From contig CM020515.1 of the NCBI GenBank assembly GCA_009823395.1, positions 17,670,989-17,734,988 of the forward strand: a stretch of 64,000 nucleotides of DNA, written 5' to 3'. This document shows positions 48,101-57,519 of this stretch, piece after piece. The notes under the pieces were generated by a model, which saw only the letters and a program-made list of their open reading frames with translations, had not been told where the DNA came from and did not search any database. The translations under genes and the position numbers were made by a program. The first letter of the stretch is position 1; each line of letters starts with the position of its first letter. The DNA is from Thamnaconus septentrionalis. Taxonomy: Eukaryota > Chordata > Actinopteri > Tetraodontiformes > Monacanthidae.

Positions 48101-50428
48101 GGAAAAAACTTGTTTCAGAAACCTTTTCTGTTGTATGAGTGTTTTTAAGATTCTGCTTCTCAAACTGAACCTTTGTATTCAAACAACTTAACATAACTGC
48201 TCAGGTCTTTTTCCTCAACTCACCTTACTGTTAGTTGTGTGTTTGTCTACCACTGGACACCTCAATCGCATTAGCTAACTGTGAGGGGGTATAGCTCAGT
48301 GGTAGAGCATTTGACTGCAGATCAAGAGGTCTCCGGTTCAAATCCGGATGCCCCCTAAAGTTTTAAATACAAATATAAATATAGAATGTATCTTATGCAC
48401 CATGCTCAGCTCTGAGGATAATTTAAAGCAGACAGCCAGGACATTAGCGAGCATTAAAATGTCTTGTGCTTTCTTTGTGCGTCTGTCTGTGTGTGTCTCT
48501 CTGCAGGTTGTCGCTCTGTCGTTTGACTTCCCTTATTATGGACATTACCTGAAGCAGATTACCATAGCAACAGGGGGTACGTTTGATTCTCCAGCAGATG
48601 TTGTAGTGACCTTTGCAGCATATGTTCATAGCGGTGGAGGGGTGTTGTAAGGTGACAAGGTCCTGTTGACTCTAACATATGTTTCATTTCTTCCACTTGG
48701 TCTGTTTTTTTTCCTCAGGCTTTATCTTTACAGGGGACATAACCCACCGTTGGTTGACCGCGACCCAGTACATCGCCCCGCTAATGGCTGATTTTGACCC
48801 CAGCCACTCCAAAGACTCCATCGTGCAGTATTTGGATGATGGTGCTGTGTGTTTTTGAGCGTTTCTTGGTCATCGATGTTGCCTGATAACTTGTCTAACT
48901 CCTGTTTCCTGTTCAGGCGAGATGTTTGTGGTCCAGTGGGAGCAGGTCAGACTCTCTCGGATGCAGTCCAAAGGGGGCTTCACCTTTCAAGTCGTGCTCC
49001 ACAAAACGGGAAACATCACGTTTGGCTACCGGGAGGTGGGACCTGCATATTTTCGCTCTTAGCACATGTTCTCTTTTACCATGACGTCTGCACTGCACAC
49101 ATTCATTTGTGATGACTATTTTCTTTTTCATCCCTGTAAATCAGATTCCCCTGCCGTTAGACATGATCAGTTCAGACGATCACCCGGTTAAGGTTGGCTT
49201 CTCTGACGCCTTCATGCTGAAGCAAACTATTCACGAGTACCATCGCTTTGAAATAAACACCACAGAGATCACCAGCTTCTCCGCTGTTGAATTCACCGCA
49301 CTGCCAAGTCAGTGATCCCCATTTTTACAATGCCACGGGTAAAGTGTTGATTGAATTAGGGCGCAAGGACACTAACACCTCCCTGCGTCTCTGTGCAGCC
49401 TGCCTGCAACTTAACAGCTGTGAACTCTGCCTCTCGTCCAGCCAAACCTCTGACTGCCGCTGGTGCAATGTTCTCCAGAGGTGAGAAGGACTTCGGGGCA
49501 GTTCCCACACTGAGTCATTCCCACCTCAGACTTTACATACATATTGTGTGCATTAGGTGCTCTGATGGCATGGACAGACACAGGCAAGAATGGCTGGACA
49601 ATGCATGCTCACTTGAGGTATTAAGGGAAATTTCATGCTTTTTTTCTTATTTCCACGTTTCTCAAATTGACACATTTGCATTTATAAATGCAGAGTGAGA
49701 ATGCAACCTGTGGGGTATCCTCCACGGTCCAAAGTGCCACAGGTTCAACTGAGATACAGGAAGTGACCTCATTGACCCCTCGGCAAAGAAGCTGTGACAG
49801 TGAGGATGAGCTACTTCATGTTTGTAGAATCTGGGTTTGACTGTATCAAAGTTTTCTTTCAAAGGCTAAAAATATTGTTATCCAGTCATCATGACATTAA
49901 TCTTTTCTCTCTTCCCACAGGTGTGACCAAACTTCAGATATTTAAAACTGGTAATGTTGATTGTTGCACTTACTCTTCATGAATGAGCATTTTAAAAGAC
50001 TATAGAATATACAATGTCATAATCCTGTGCAAAGATGTGACTACAGATCCTTCAACCAAGAGTGACCTGTGGATGAGCACAGGAGTGATTGTCGGTATAG
50101 CAGCTGCTCTAGTCTTACTGTTGACTTTGATAGTTGTGGCTCTTTACATCAACTACCACCATCCTAACACCGCGTCTCCTCTTTATGCAATTCAGGTGAG
50201 CTCTCTGCATGTTTCAAACTTGTCCTTACAGTACAAACACACATGCGTTACGGTACAAGTCTGGAAGAAGTCTGGTACAGTCTTAATGTCTTAACATCTT
50301 TGGTGTTATTATAGAGACGCAGGGACCACTGGCCCTCCTGGAAGTTTCAAAAACAACACCCCAGTTACACGGAAGTGGAGGGAGAGGTTGCTGAAAAGGA
50401 CTGCATTGTTGAAGCTGGGGCTCACTGA
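39867..50428 (+). CDS. plxdc1: Plexin domain-containing protein 1 (TEM7)
   Basis: Exons: 39867-39933, 44215-44360, 44577-44720, 48507-48576, 48719-48841, 48917-49035, 49145-49307, 49399-49480, 49557-49617, 49694-49799, 49921-49950, 50035-50195 and 50315-50428. They total 1386 nt and 461 residues; human has 500. Order: signal peptide ([18 protein letters not shown]); nidogen-like ectodomain with [20 protein letters not shown] and [20 protein letters not shown]; cysteine-rich PSI domain (about 278-325, CELC...CRWC...RHRQEW); a shortened variable stalk; one membrane segment (about 387-409, [19 protein letters not shown]); short cytoplasmic tail with [11 protein letters not shown], human RRPHHWPAMKF. 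N-glycosylation sequons: NAT (exons 2 and 10), NIT and NTT. In human it is an endothelial cell-surface receptor for cortactin, nidogen and PEDF. The stalk is the main length difference. Intron 3 carries the tRNA-Cys array. Confidence 0.96.
41222..41385 (-). CDS. Unidentified minus-strand terminal coding exon inside plxdc1 intron 1
   Basis: After a strong acceptor (TTTTCTGTGCCAG, minus strand), 164 bases stay open for 53 residues and end at TAG. The frame needs one carried base. It reads [18 protein letters not shown], then [18 protein letters not shown], then [17 protein letters not shown]. The composition and helical, leucine-rich pattern look like real protein. I do not recognise the family and cannot place the upstream exons. 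A minus-strand open stretch at 41954-42136 ([20 protein letters not shown]) and a GC-rich possible first exon at 43170-43480 are candidates. FBXO47 lies in the same block in human, but this end does not match the FBXO47 C-terminus I recall. Confidence 0.4.
43170..43520 (-). promoter_or_regulatory. GC-rich patch, possible minus-strand promoter or first exon
   Basis: CpG-rich sequence in an AT-rich intron, with an open frame on the minus strand that could begin [13 protein letters not shown]. No convincing donor was fixed. It may be the start of the unidentified nested gene, or a regulatory element of plxdc1. Confidence 0.2.
43641..43684 (+). repeat. (ATAG)11 microsatellite
   Basis: Eleven tetranucleotide units in plxdc1 intron 1. 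Confidence 0.95.
45014..45085 (+). tRNA. tRNA-Cys (GCA), array copy 1, variant T-arm
   Basis: A complete cloverleaf with GCA anticodon. The T-arm is CCTAG-TTCAAGT-CTGGG instead of TCCGG-TTCAAAT-CCGGA. No run of four T follows in the next 60 bases, so Pol III termination looks poor. Confidence 0.85.
45119..45171 (+). repeat. (AT)n(GT)n compound microsatellite
   Basis: Lies 34 bases after tRNA-Cys copy 1. The equivalent place after copy 3 has a degenerate ATATATACATTTATATG. Confidence 0.9.
45712..45783 (+). tRNA. tRNA-Cys (GCA), array copy 2, variant T-arm
   Basis: Same 72-base sequence as copy 1. It is followed by TTGGC and a seven-T terminator. Confidence 0.9.
46057..46128 (+). tRNA. tRNA-Cys (GCA), array copy 3, variant T-arm
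   Basis: Same sequence as copy 1. Downstream is CTACTCTTTATTATATG with no four-T run, so it too lacks a good Pol III terminator. Confidence 0.85.
46527..46598 (+). tRNA. tRNA-Cys (GCA), array copy 4, variant T-arm
   Basis: Same sequence as copy 1. It is followed by TGGC and TTTTT, an adequate terminator. Confidence 0.9.
46852..46923 (+). tRNA. tRNA-Cys (GCA), array copy 5, standard T-arm
   Basis: Standard T-arm TCCGG-TTCAAAT-CCGGA, identical to the 38218-38289 gene. A TTTCTTTTTT terminator follows. Its 5' flank (TTAGTGTCATTGAATGATAG) matches that of the variant copy 2, so it marks the junction between the two classes. Confidence 0.95.
47186..47257 (+). tRNA. tRNA-Cys (GCA), array copy 6, standard T-arm
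   Basis: Same sequence as copy 5; an eight-T terminator starts shortly after the discriminator base. Confidence 0.95.
47555..47626 (+). tRNA. tRNA-Cys (GCA), array copy 7, standard T-arm
   Basis: Same sequence as copy 5; followed by TCCATTTTT. Confidence 0.95.
47903..47974 (+). tRNA. tRNA-Cys (GCA), array copy 8, standard T-arm
   Basis: Same sequence as copy 5; followed by TTGGTTTTTTT. Both flanks closely match those of copy 6. Confidence 0.95.
48285..48356 (+). tRNA. tRNA-Cys (GCA), array copy 9, standard T-arm
   Basis: Same sequence as copy 5; followed by AAAGTTTT. It is the last copy, about 150 bases before plxdc1 exon 4. Confidence 0.95.
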
Positions 50429-51602
50429 AATAACGCAACACTTTAATGCGACATTTGCATTGAGCTGATTGACATTCAAGTGTCAGAAAGAGCAAATTCT
50501 AAGAAATTGTAATAATTTTTGATTGTGGTGGTTTTATGAAGATTACATTTTACCAACCTGTTGAACTGAATTATCTCCTCTTTACATGTATCTTGGCTGT
50601 TTACATTTTTAGGAGTAAAATTTGCAGTTCACGCCAAAGATGTTTAAAAGACAAAAATAATTTTAAGTGCTGTCTTTGCGTATGGTTGGTTAAACTAATT
50701 ATTATGTCGGTGTACTCGCTCTTTTAAAGCATAGGATTAGTTAAAAATGACTATATATATACCATATTTTAAAGCAATGCATTGAAAACCTATTTTCTTT
50801 GATATATATATATATATATATAGAATCTGGAAACGTGATGTTTTATAGCCTGCATGAGGGAACCCGTTCAACACATGTAGTACATATCGTCTGCCAGCAG
50901 GGGTCATTCTGACCAAAACAATGCCATGGCCAAGTAGGACACTATTGGGAGTGAACGTGGCAGCAGATGTGTAAAAAATGCGATCAGAGATCACCGGGTT
51001 GGTGAAAGCCCGCCTTTTTTTTTTTTTTTTTTAGAAAACCTAACACGATGGTGATCTTTTGAGATCGCTATACAGACAAGACGGCTAAAATGTTGAACGT
51101 GTATCTCCCAGGATCCCCCCCCCCCCACCAGCTATAAAAATGAGATCGATCAGCTCGATCCTAAAGCAACCAACGACTAATCATGTTTCTGTTCAGTGGG
51201 TGGAATATTGTAAAAACCTGGCTTCAAATAGATAAAGCATTGTAAATTGAAAGAATGAAAAAAAAAAATAAAAACGAAAAATGAAAGAGCATCCGGACTA
51301 GCGCTTCTGCTTTCTCGTCGGGGGCGCGCAGTCGGGGGAGGGAGGCGGTGGCGGTGGCGGCGGCGCGCTTTCCGTGTCTGGGTTAGCGGACTGACAGCCA
51401 GCTGTGCGGCGGCGACAACAACCTCACGCATTTTCCCTCCGTTTTACTTGATAATTGTCGCCTTGCTCTCAGTTGTACCTGTTTTCCCTATCGACTGACC
51501 GAGCGACTAACCCGGCCACTCGTAGTCTGAGGCAGCAGCAGCAGCAGCAGCAGCAGCAGCGTCTGTGGTTTTCGCGCTAACTAGCTTGAAGAGCATTCCG
51601 AC
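50429..51602. other. plxdc1 3' UTR, short intergenic spacer and lasp1 promoter / 5' UTR
   Basis: No further coding exon. AT-rich until about 51280, then GC-rich up to the lasp1 ATG. A (CAG)n run (51533-51560) lies in the presumed lasp1 5' UTR. The segment 51155-51805 has a second, diverged copy at 54795-55407. Confidence 0.6.
51533..51560 (+). repeat. lasp1: CAG/GCA repeat in the presumed lasp1 5' UTR
   Basis: About nine GCA units (GGCAGCAGCAGC...) 43-70 bases before the lasp1 start codon. The duplicated block downstream has only GGCGGCAGCAACA here, so the run expanded in this copy or shrank in the other. Confidence 0.85.
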
Positions 51603-54600
51603 ATGGATCCACCTTGTGCCAAATGTAAACGAACCGTTTACCCCACGGAAAAGCTCAATTGCCTGGATAAGGTAAGAGGCCGAGATAAACTACGTTCTTT
51701 GCATTTGCTCCATAAACAAATACTCCTCCGAAGCATTTTCTCTTTTGCCGTTCGGCGGGGCTTATTTTTGCCCTCATGAAACAACACCTTCCACATTTCT
51801 CTCTCGACGGAATGAAACGGAACTCCCCCGACAGGACAGGTATTTCGCTAGCAGTGAAAGCTAACGGTTAGCGGAAGGTCTGGCGTGCGATAGAACCGAG
51901 ATTTGAACACCTTTTTCAAACGGAGCAAGAGAAGAAGTCATTGGTGCAATAAACTCATCGATAAAAGATTTGCGTTCGAGACCTTCTTTTTTACGTACAC
52001 CCTTTTTTTTTTTTTTGACAGCCGAGTCGGGTTTAGCGAGGCCTGGCTGGCCGACTTGACGTTTGCTAGCCGATTCTCGACGTCTTCACGAGACGTGTTC
52101 AAGTATGAGCGAGAATAACCGTCGAGAAAGGCGACAAGTTGACAAAATGTTTCAATGTTACAACCCTGTGAGAAAGATTTCGCGTTGGGCGCAATCTCAG
52201 CAGCGTGTTCGGTCGATATTTCCCCCCCTCCTTCTTTCGACACGTATGGGTTTTGTTCTCTCTTCCCCTCGAGCCAGCGACGATTAAGTGAGTTTCCTCC
52301 ATTCACTCTCCGCCTAATCTCATCGTCGCATTTGGTAATCCCATCAATTCTGCCCGTATTGTCTCTGTTCACATGCCACATGGGCGCTAACATTCCACCC
52401 TCGTTGCCCCTAATTAACAGTAACTCTAATTCTGGATCGCGGGATTAATCTGCTCTGAGTTGGTAACCTTGAAACAAAAAGGAAGGACTGGGAACACATT
52501 TGAGGGTTTGGTCCATATGCCACGGGTAGCGTAAGAGCAATATAAATGTAATGCAAATATAAAAAATTACATTAAATTAAAAAAGAAAAAACTGGAATGG
52601 GGGGAGGAGTAAAATGTTGACTGTCTAAAAGTCTTTATAGAATCAATACCTGTTGAGATGTGCTGATGTGTGGCACTCACTAGCAAATGAACTACACTAA
52701 CATCAGTTCCCCGGCGGATGCCTTGCTACTGGGCTGTGTGGATGGCCTTGAGAGTGCACCATGACTAATCTCTTCCCTCACTGATTTTGTCTTGAATTGA
52801 TTCAGCTGGAAAACACTCCTCGCGCACTTGCTGCCTCTTAAAAAATTTTGGCCGTATGCAATTGAATAAATAACGTGACTGTGTTAGACTGCGATCGATA
52901 AAGGCCTGTTTGCCACAAGGGCAGCCCGAACGTGCTGTGGAATCTGTCCTGAGGCAGTGTACATTCCTGCAGACAGACACTCCCAGAAAACATGCTCCGT
53001 CAGAGGCCTGCTGCTCCCGAAGCACACACAGGAGAGGACCCTGCTCTGTGTCCATGCTGCCATTCCGCATCAGTCTTCATGCTTTTACATAAGCCAAAAC
53101 GGCCTCGCCTACTCATTTTCCGTCTTGCCCTCGCAGGTTGTCCTCCCGGTTTATTCCAAAACAACTTGGGTGACATTAATTGCAGTTCTCGCCCTGTCGC
53201 TAGCGAGCCTTACCGATGAAGGCCTCCACCTGAGGGGCCCTCCAGGGGACTGAGAGAAATGTTTTTGCCAGTTCTGCGTTGGAGTTTAGCAGAGCTACAA
53301 TACAAGCAGAGTAGACATTGTGTCTCAATGAGTCAGCTACCAGCAGGTTTCGTTGGTGTGTGTCTGTAAACTCAGCTAAAGGGAGTTCCTTCCTAAATGA
53401 TATTTCACCCATTTCATACTGACCACTTTGTAGATTAAAAGTCTGGTGACAAGGGATGTCGATCATAAAATACAGTAAGCATATGAGAAGTCTGCACTAC
53501 TCTTGGTAATGCAGAGCAGTTTTGAATCTGCAGTGTTATTAGTCATTCTGCATCTGTGCCTAGAAATGCATCCACAGATTATTTTGTGTATGGATGATTC
53601 ATGTTGTCAGAATGCCATAAAAGGTGAGGCATCTATCCAGCACCGCCCACTAATGACTCAAACTCACATTATAGTCACAATCGCCCGAGGTGTTGGCTTC
53701 ACACTGAACAGGCAGGTACATTGTAGTTTTGTAAAAATGAAATAAACAATCAGAAAAACAACAATAATATAAAAGTGTGATTCTAATCACATCTGGTTTC
53801 TGGCCTACACATTTTATAAGTCGTGTAAGAGTCGGAAGTGTTTCAACCCTCTGTGAATTGTGTTACTGCTATTGAATGACTCATTGATGGAGCAGCAGTG
53901 AGTGTGTTACTGAGTGCACATCACAGTCTGAAACTGTTTGGAGGGTGCGTTTAGTGCATTCTCCACTCCAGCATAGAATCTTTCTACTCAGCTTCGTGCT
54001 GGCTAGTAGCAAAACTGCCCGAAGCCTTGGTGAATGTAACAAAAAAGGCTTAAGGCCAGCTAATAATTAACCTGCATGGTTCAATGAGTTAGCATTTTCC
54101 GTATTAGCACCGGCCAGATGTTGGCACCTTGTCTCAAGGCATGCATTATGTAACGCATGACTAATCTTTTAGACTTGCTTGCACCAAGAAATGATGCTGC
54201 CTCATCTGCCCACTTCTGATCTCTTACAAAAGTGGCAGTGCTTTAGACCTCAATGGGGCCTTATGAGGACCAAGTTGGCAAGTCGACATCATTTAAAGGA
54301 CGGCATTGTTCACCGTGGAATATCGGTTAACTGTCCGTCAAATAGCTGAAATGGGCTTTTCATGAGAGAGTGGAACATTTATCTGAGGAGATTGCTCCAA
54401 GGAGGGGTGGATAATATGTAAAAACCACCTGTATGTCACCAAAAGTACAGAATAAAAAAAGAAAGATATTAAAAGGAAAAAAAAAACATTTATTGTAGTA
54501 TTTATATGGTGTTAAAATTCTACATATATGGTAATTAACCCTCCCCAAAAACCAGAGTAGTTTCGTGCAGATAGTCAGACTGCACGTGGAATGAAGTTCA

Positions 54601-57472
54601 GGAGGAAACTGCCCCGAGCTCACTCTCTTGGTTAAATAGGCATAATGTGTTCCAGAAAAAAAAGCAGGATTCCAGTACATTGAAATTACATTTTCCGCTC
54701 CATCTCCTGTATATTGAATTAACCGTCTCACATCTCATCTGTAATATTTAAACTGAGTGACATCATCTAGAATCTAATCTAAAACTGTGGTATCAGCGGT
54801 GGTTCTTAAACAACCAACAAGTAATTATGTCTCTGTTGACTGTAAGGAATATTGTAGAACCTGACCTCAAATCGGTAAAGCCTTGCAAGTTTAAAAAAAA
54901 TGAATAAAAAAAAAAAAAAAATGACAGAACATCCAGACTGGCGCCTCTGCTTTCTCCTCGGGCTCTTCCAGTCGGGGGAGCGAGGGGGCGGCACGCTTTT
55001 CCTGTTTGGGTTAGCGGACTGACAGCCAGCTGTGCAGCGGCGACAACAAACTCGTATATTTTCCCTCGTTTGACTAGATAATTATCGCCTTGCTACCTGT
55101 TGTACCTGTTCTCCATACTGACCGTCTCATGAGCGACAAACCCAGCCACATATAGTCCGAGGCGGCAGCAACATCTGCAGTTTTCGTGCTAACTAGCTCG
55201 TAGAGCGTTCCTCCGACATGGATCCAACTCTTGTGCCAGATGTTATGAAACCGTTTAGTCCACGGATAATATCAGTTGCCGGGAGAAGGTAAGAGCGCGA
55301 GATAAACTATGTTTTTTACATTCACTCTATAAAAAAAATAGCCGTTCTCTTTTGCTGTTTGGCAGGGCTTATTTTTGCCTGCATGAAAATTACACCGTCC
55401 ACATTTTTTTGGGAAGTGGCAGTGCTTTAGACCTAAATGGGGCCTCATGATGACGGAATTAGCAAGTCAACATCATTCAAAGGATGCCATTGTTTACCGT
55501 GGAATATGAGTTCAGTTAACTGTCATTCAAATGGCAGAACTAGGCTGTTCACAGACAGAGTGAAACATTTATCTGAAGAGGTTGCTCTTTGGGGACGCGG
55601 CTAATGTGTGAAACCACCTGTATGTCACCACAAGTACAGAATAGAAAGGGAAAGACAGAAGAAAAAGAAAAAAAACATTTCTTGTTGTACATGACATGCA
55701 CTACCAGAATAGATACCTGCAAAGACTGCACGTGGAATAAGTCCAGGAGGACACGGCCCTTGCACACACTCTTTTGGTTAAATTGGCATAATGTGTTCCA
55801 GAAAAAGAGCAGGATTCCAGCAGGGGTGCAACTATTAGTCGATGTAATCGATTACGTAACCAAAACTGGTTGACTCTAAAATTTAAGCGTCAGCACAACA
55901 TATTGTTATTGTACATTGCTGAATAATAAAATCACACTCTGGCCGCTCCATGCTCATCTGTACCTGCAGCCTAGTTCTTAACACTGAGGGTGGTGTTGAT
56001 TGTTGTTTACACCCTGCAAGGAAACAGAGAAGAAGAATACACAAATTATCGTGTAACGGACAGAAGACAAACCTTCAGACAAGTCCGACCCAAATTTTCT
56101 GAAGTCTGGGAAACTTTCACAGAAAATAAAGCAGCCAAACACATAGATGCAAACTCTGTGAATCGGTCGATTAGTCGACAACAAAAATAATAGTTCCTTT
56201 GCCATAGATTGCAGTACATTTAAGATAAAAATTTCCACCCCATCTCCTGTATATTGAATGAATTGTCTCACATCTCGTTTGCAAAATCTAAACAGAATGA
56301 CATTTGCAAGAATCTAATTTAAAATTGCACTATCTGTGGTGGCTTAGGGTATCGAAATAGTGTCACTGGGACCTGAATAGCAATGAGCTTGTTTTAGGTG
56401 TTGCAGTGATGAGCAGAGCAGGCCTGAAGCAGTGCAGTGCAGTGCAGTCCTTTAATTGTCCACGGTTAGTGTGTGTGGTCAGACTTGCGCTAACCTCCCC
56501 CTCACGCTTTGTGTGATGGATGTCTGTCCATGCAAGCTCTGTGAATTTGCCGTGGCCTCCCCGATAGCTGCAGGGTTTTTTTTTTTATCACCCCACCCCC
56601 GCCCCCCGTCCAGGCGAGCTTCTATTGGGTCCGCACCAAAGAGGGGAGGCTGTGAGCCTGACTGAGCATTTCTGTTCCTGACTGGAGCCTCAGACCCCTG
56701 CTGACACACACACATCATGCACCGAGACATACAACCTACATACAATGCCGCACGCACGCATGTAGAGAGTGGCCCGCAGACACACGTGGCTGCGAGCTGC
56801 GCTGATGCAGAGAGGCGCTTCCATTTCCAGGGCTGCGTCTCTGCAGTGTCCTCGTTTTCCAGCCGAGTGCCACATCTCGCCAGAGAATCCACTTATCTTC
56901 CCAGAGCCGGACAAGGCTCGCGGCTGCATGGCCCCATACCGTTGCGATGATTGTCCAACCTGCTGCTGTTTTTCCATCTTTGTGTCAGGTGTTTCAGGTT
57001 CTGGGAGGCGACATGTTAGCCCAGGGCTGGAGAAACTTTTTGACTTGTAGGCCACATTGGGTTCTAAAATTTGACAGAGGGGCCGGAGCAGGAGCGGATG
57101 GATGGAGTGTTTTGTTGAGCCACCTCATAGGAGAAAAAAAATACATGGGAGCAAGAGAAAATGTGCTTTAATGTCAATTAAAAATGAACAAAGCATTACA
57201 ACAAAATAGGTCTATTAAGCCCCACAGTATTTGGCTATTTATTGAAATTACTCTGAAAACACTGAAAAAAATGATGAAATACAGCTTTGTTTATTTCTTA
57301 CTTACTATTATAATAATTATTTCAAGTTCAACAGGCTGGATTAAATAGCTTAATGGACCGCATATGGCCCCTGGGCCATAGTTTGCCGATGCCTGTGTTA
57401 ACTGCTGCCCCTGAATGAGGTAGTGTGATCCATTTTGGATTTCTCTTAAACTGTGACAAAAATGAAGTTTGC

Positions 57473-57519
<47 letters not shown>

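Larger units (their letters stand above)
44721..48506 (+). other. plxdc1: plxdc1 intron 3, host of the tRNA-Cys array
   Basis: Nine tRNA-Cys genes lie on the host strand, spaced 294-698 bases start to start. The flanks are themselves repeated. Copies 1-4 share a flank with GATTCACCTCACTGTCACC, and copies 5-8 share one with TTTTTAAGATTCTGCTTCTC. The array therefore grew by tandem duplication of tRNA plus flank. Confidence 0.9.

Noticed and set aside
45014..48356. Regularly spaced, near-identical repeats resembling a CRISPR array
   Set aside because: The repeats are complete tRNA-Cys genes with cloverleaf pairing, spacers are long and related to each other, and the surrounding genes are vertebrate.
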